NCBI GenBank assembly: GCA_937898165.1
Contig: CALDKO010000002.1
Location: forward strand, 1-5,877
Direction: 5' to 3'
DNA length: 5,877 bases
Origin: an uncultured bacterium
Lineage (GTDB): Bacteria; Patescibacteriota; Minisyncoccia; Phycocordibacterales; UBA1006
The translations under genes were made by a program, and so were the position numbers. How positions within the stretch are numbered: the first letter of the stretch is position 1; each line of letters begins with the position of its first letter. Below are positions 4,173-5,877 of this stretch, one piece after another. The notes beneath the pieces are model-generated. The model was not told where the DNA came from, searched no databases, and saw nothing but the letters and a program-made list of their open reading frames with translations.

Positions 4173-5877
4173 TTACTCAATAACTGAGACATCTGAAGGT
4201 GGAGTACTTGGTACCTGATCAGATGAGGTTGGTTCTGATGGTAAAACTGGATTAGGCGAAACATCTCCAGAATTATTATCTACTGGTGGTGTCACAGGGT
4301 CTGAATTGATCACTGGCGGGTTATTAGATTCAGTCGGATAAATAGTAACCACTGACGGCATCATTTGATTTTTCATTTCAAGCAATGTATGAATATCGTC
4401 TTTTGTGAGACACTGATCATCCACACAAATCTTGTCATGTACTACTAATGATCGAATACCGTTACTTGTACTTTCAAACCACCCAATCAACGCATCCCTC
4501 CATGTATTAGGAGTTTCTATGTTACCAATATCAGTAATTTTTATATTCATTTCCTGTATTGCTTTCACCAGTGCAGGAGTAAGGGTAGAGTATGACATGG
4601 CATAGCCTTTTTCTTCGTCTCCTGATACTGCTTCAGGGATGATAGGTAATACTTGTTGAGCGAGGAATCCTATTGTATGTTCATTGTTTCTGTTGTAGTT
4701 AAATGATACTGGACGGAGTTTGAGTATTTCGTTTAATCCGTAAGAAAGGTCTTGGATGTTATGTTTCTTTCGTTCATCTGATACTGCCATCCAGTTTCCT
4801 GTTCCGTTGTCTACGTATCCGATGATACCTGTGGTACCGTCTCCTACTTGGAAGATATTACCGTTGGTGTTGGTTTCGAAGTTGTCGATGGCGATACCGG
4901 TTTGACCGTTTTTGAGGATGGTGAGGGCATCGGAGGGAGTACTAAAACCTCCACCGTTAGCAAGAGTAAAGAGACGATCGTCAGGAGAGAATGCTGCTGT
5001 ATTGGATGGAATATAACTTGTATTTTCACGTCCTAATACTATTTCATTAAATGAATATGCTTCAAGGTCAGTACCGAGTGTAACTGACTCATCTCCACGT
5101 GCTTGAGAACTTCCCCCAAAAGCATAACTACTTTTGCCAATCGCTTGTGTATCAGAATACGGGGCAGTGTTATTCCGATAACCAAACGTAAATGAATATT
5201 GACCAGAGGCAACACCACCAAATGCGATAGCATTTACTCCTGTTGCTTGTCCTAAATTAAATGCAGTGGTGTTAGTGTTAGAAGCAACACTACCTGCTCC
5301 AAATGCAGTAGAACCAAAACCTGATGCAGTAGGTCCATCAATACCAAAAGTTGGAAATGCAAACCCAAGTGCTATACTTCTATCACCAACATTTCCACTC
5401 GTAATATCCCACTCATCATTAAATGCAGATCCCATTCGAATAGCACGTTTTGTATTTACACCACCCAACCCATCATGATTACCATAGTTAAAGTAAAACA
5501 TGTTCTGCTCGGTGCCTGGGGTATCATTTTGGAAATTGTCGTCGTTGTAGGCGAATGAGCCATCTTTCCAGAGGGTGTAGGCGTTGTGTTGACCTCCGTT
5601 ACCATTACCAATGGTAAATAATTTATCAAAATTAGACCATGCATTTGTATTATTTGGAGTATAATCAACATTTGAAACTCCTAATGTTATTTCTCCAAAC
5701 GAACGAGAAAATAGGTTTGAACCGATAGCAGTTGATTCATCTCCTGAGGCAATAGAACTTGAACCAAATGCAGTTGATTTTTGACCTGATGCAAGAGTGT
5801 TTACACCAAATGCAGTAGAGTCGTCTGCAGTAGCCCTACTCTTATCTCCCAATGCTACTGAATTTGCTCCACTTGCA
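4173..5877 (-). CDS. Surface fibre/adhesin-like protein with YadA-head repeats and C-terminal peptidase S74 self-cleaving chaperone domain (5' end beyond window)
   Basis: The 3' part of a long gene is visible: 567 residues ending at TAA 4173-4175, with the frame still open at the right edge. Residues are numbered from the first complete codon (5874-5876). Residues 1-52 and about 166-268 carry YadA-head-type repeats with STAFG- and ASG-like motifs. A module of about 75 residues occurs twice (43-118 and 259-336). Residues about 363-443 form an S74 (endosialidase-type) intramolecular chaperone: VSDERKKHNI, LRPVSFNYN, IGFLAQQV and LTPALVKAIQEM. The expected Ser-Lys cleavage dyad is Ser366 (4779-4781) and the Lys five residues later (4764-4766). 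After it come a Cys-x4-Cys motif (CVDDQC) and a Pro/Ser/Asp-rich tail of about 60 residues without an LPXTG motif or membrane segment. In known S74 proteins this domain trimerises the fibre and then cuts itself off. Surface location is inferred, since any signal peptide lies outside the window. The ligand is unknown. Confidence 0.9.
   Translation of the reverse strand, partial: ASGANSVALGDKSRATADDSTAFGVNTLASGQKSTAFGSSSIASGDESTAIGSNLFSRSFGEITLGVSNVDYTPNNTNAWSNFDKLFTIGNGNGGQHNAYTLWKDGSFAYNDDNFQNDTPGTEQNMFYFNYGNHDGLGGVNTKRAIRMGSAFNDEWDITSGNVGDRSIALGFAFPTFGIDGPTASGFGSTAFGAGSVASNTNTTAFNLGQATGVNAIAFGGVASGQYSFTFGYRNNTAPYSDTQAIGKSSYAFGGSSQARGDESVTLGTDLEAYSFNEIVLGRENTSYIPSNTAAFSPDDRLFTLANGGGFSTPSDALTILKNGQTGIAIDNFETNTNGNIFQVGDGTTGIIGYVDNGTGNWMAVSDERKKHNIQDLSYGLNEILKLRPVSFNYNRNNEHTIGFLAQQVLPIIPEAVSGDEEKGYAMSYSTLTPALVKAIQEMNIKITDIGNIETPNTWRDALIGWFESTSNGIRSLVVHDKICVDDQCLTKDDIHTLLEMKNQMMPSVVTIYPTESNNPPVINSDPVTPPVDNNSGDVSPNPVLPSEPTSSDQVPSTPPSDVSVIE
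4176..4360 (-). other. Pro/Ser/Asp-rich C-terminal tail of the S74 protein
   Basis: The last 60 or so residues are low in complexity and rich in Pro, Ser, Thr, Asp and Asn (NNPPVIN, PVTPPVDNN, PSEPTSSDQ). They look disordered and acidic. There is no LPXTG signal, hydrophobic helix or autotransporter barrel, so the protein is unlikely to be anchored at this end. If the S74 cut occurs, this tail leaves with the chaperone fragment. Confidence 0.6.
4545..4790 (-). other. Peptidase S74 / endosialidase-type intramolecular chaperone domain
   Basis: The coded segment runs from just before VSDERKKHNI to the helix ending AIQEMN. SDERKK gives Ser with Lys at +5, the spacing of the catalytic dyad in characterised S74 proteins such as eukaryotic MyRF and phage endosialidases. 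Downstream IGFLAQQV..PEAV is the family's second conserved block. Self-cleavage would occur immediately before the Ser codon at 4779-4781, releasing a C-terminal piece of about 202 residues. This is known for the family and inferred here. Confidence 0.88.
4869..5102 (-). repeat. Internal protein module, copy 2
   Basis: Second copy of a module of about 75-78 residues. Shared positions include GDES near the start, then SF-EI-LG-EN--Y-P, then a DRLFT--NG block, then LTILKNG and DNFETN. It corresponds to the copy at 5523-5750 (GDES, SFGEITLG, DKLFTIGNG, LWKDG, DNFQND). The copies are clearly related as protein but diverged as DNA. The second half of this copy is noticeably richer in G+C than its surroundings. 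Confidence 0.75.
5073..5381 (-). repeat. YadA-head-type repeat block 2
   Basis: Degenerate repeats of roughly 14 residues with the core S-AFG/S-ALG: RSIALG, GSTAFG, NTTAFN, NAIAFG, YSFTFG, TQAIG, SSYAFG, ESVTLG. In YadA-family adhesins each unit makes one turn of a left-handed trimeric beta-roll. Spacing is less regular than in the block at 5721-5876, so the fold is inferred from the motifs. At the DNA level, a 14-base word CCAAATGCAGTAGA at 5299-5312 recurs exactly at 5806-5819. Confidence 0.7.
5523..5750 (-). repeat. Internal protein module, copy 1
   Basis: First copy of the module of about 75 residues also found at 4869-5102. Recognisable parts are GDESTAIG, SFGEITLG, Y-P-NT-A, DKLFTIGNG, an LWKDG strand and DNFQND. 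The stretch at about 5521-5600 uses many C-ending codons (for example GCC TAC ACC CTC) and stands out from the A/T-ending codons on either side. Confidence 0.75.
5721..5876 (-). repeat. YadA-head-type repeat block 1 (14-residue period, runs off the window)
   Basis: Regular 14-residue units: NSVALGDKSRATAD, DSTAFGVNTLASGQ, KSTAFGSSSIASGD, ESTAIG. Each has the hydrophobic-Gly core and the ASG turn typical of YadA-like head repeats. The block continues past the right edge, so the number of units is unknown. The regular period suggests repeat expansion by unequal crossing-over. Confidence 0.8.

Noticed and set aside
4844..5671. Short alternative frames inside the S74 gene on both strands
   Set aside because: Their low-complexity products follow from the repeated nucleotide words of the true frame; no promoter or independent protein signature was seen.
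5850..5852. TTG codon as the start of the S74 protein
   Set aside because: The frame stays open upstream to the window edge, and the residues there (ASGANSVA) continue the 14-residue YadA-like repeat, so the real start lies outside.
5073..5876. Short recurring DNA words (such as CCAAATGCAGTAGA) as a CRISPR array
   Set aside because: The words are 12-14 bases, irregularly spaced and imperfect, and they encode the STAFG core of the protein repeats.
4173..5877. Prophage tail-fibre interpretation of the S74 gene
   Set aside because: S74 domains do occur in phage fibres, but the only neighbours visible are the housekeeping rpoBC genes, with no phage gene or attachment site. It cannot be fully excluded because the upstream side is missing.

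Overview
The window carries three genes, all on the minus strand, so gene order reads from right to left. They are a partial surface-fibre gene with a self-cleaving peptidase S74 domain (right edge to 4173), an intact rpoB (3973 to 683), and the first 221 codons of rpoC (665 to the left edge). The sequence is AT-rich, and the standard bacterial code gives an unbroken 1,096-residue RNA polymerase beta subunit. That beta subunit is clearly shorter than those of E. coli (1,342) or B. subtilis (about 1,190). A compact RpoB beside a large S74 protein with YadA-head repeats most resembles a Patescibacteria (CPR) genome, probably a Parcubacteria-like lineage. This is an inference from architecture and recalled sequence style, not from a search. 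In-frame UGA is not used as a sense codon, which argues against the recoded SR1/Gracilibacteria groups.

Layout. Positions 1-665 are the 5' part of rpoC, containing the N-terminal zinc site. A gap of 17 bases separates it from rpoB (683-3973), so the two form an operon. The 199-base intergenic region 3974-4172 holds the whole regulatory content of the window. It contains an intrinsic terminator just after the surface-protein gene (4140-4167), a strong sigma70-type promoter for rpoBC (TTGACT, 17-base spacer, TATATT; 4087-4115), and a leader of about 107 nt. The leader contains a second terminator-like hairpin (3990-4019), a competing pairing partner for that hairpin, and two short upstream ORFs. 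Positions 4173-5877 are the surface-fibre gene, which continues past the right edge.

How it fits together. RpoB and RpoC form the catalytic core of RNA polymerase. The upstream gene looks functionally unrelated: an exported, trimeric adhesin or fibre whose S74 chaperone domain would cut itself off after folding. The terminator and dedicated promoter suggest that rpoBC is transcribed independently of it. No rplJ/rplL lies immediately upstream, unlike the usual rplKAJL-rpoBC cluster. The most interesting item is the rpoB leader, which could form mutually exclusive RNA structures resembling an attenuator. The fibre gene also shows an internal duplication of about 75 residues and patches of different base composition. 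Nothing was found that calls for a wholly new system. No RNA gene, CRISPR array or transposon is visible.
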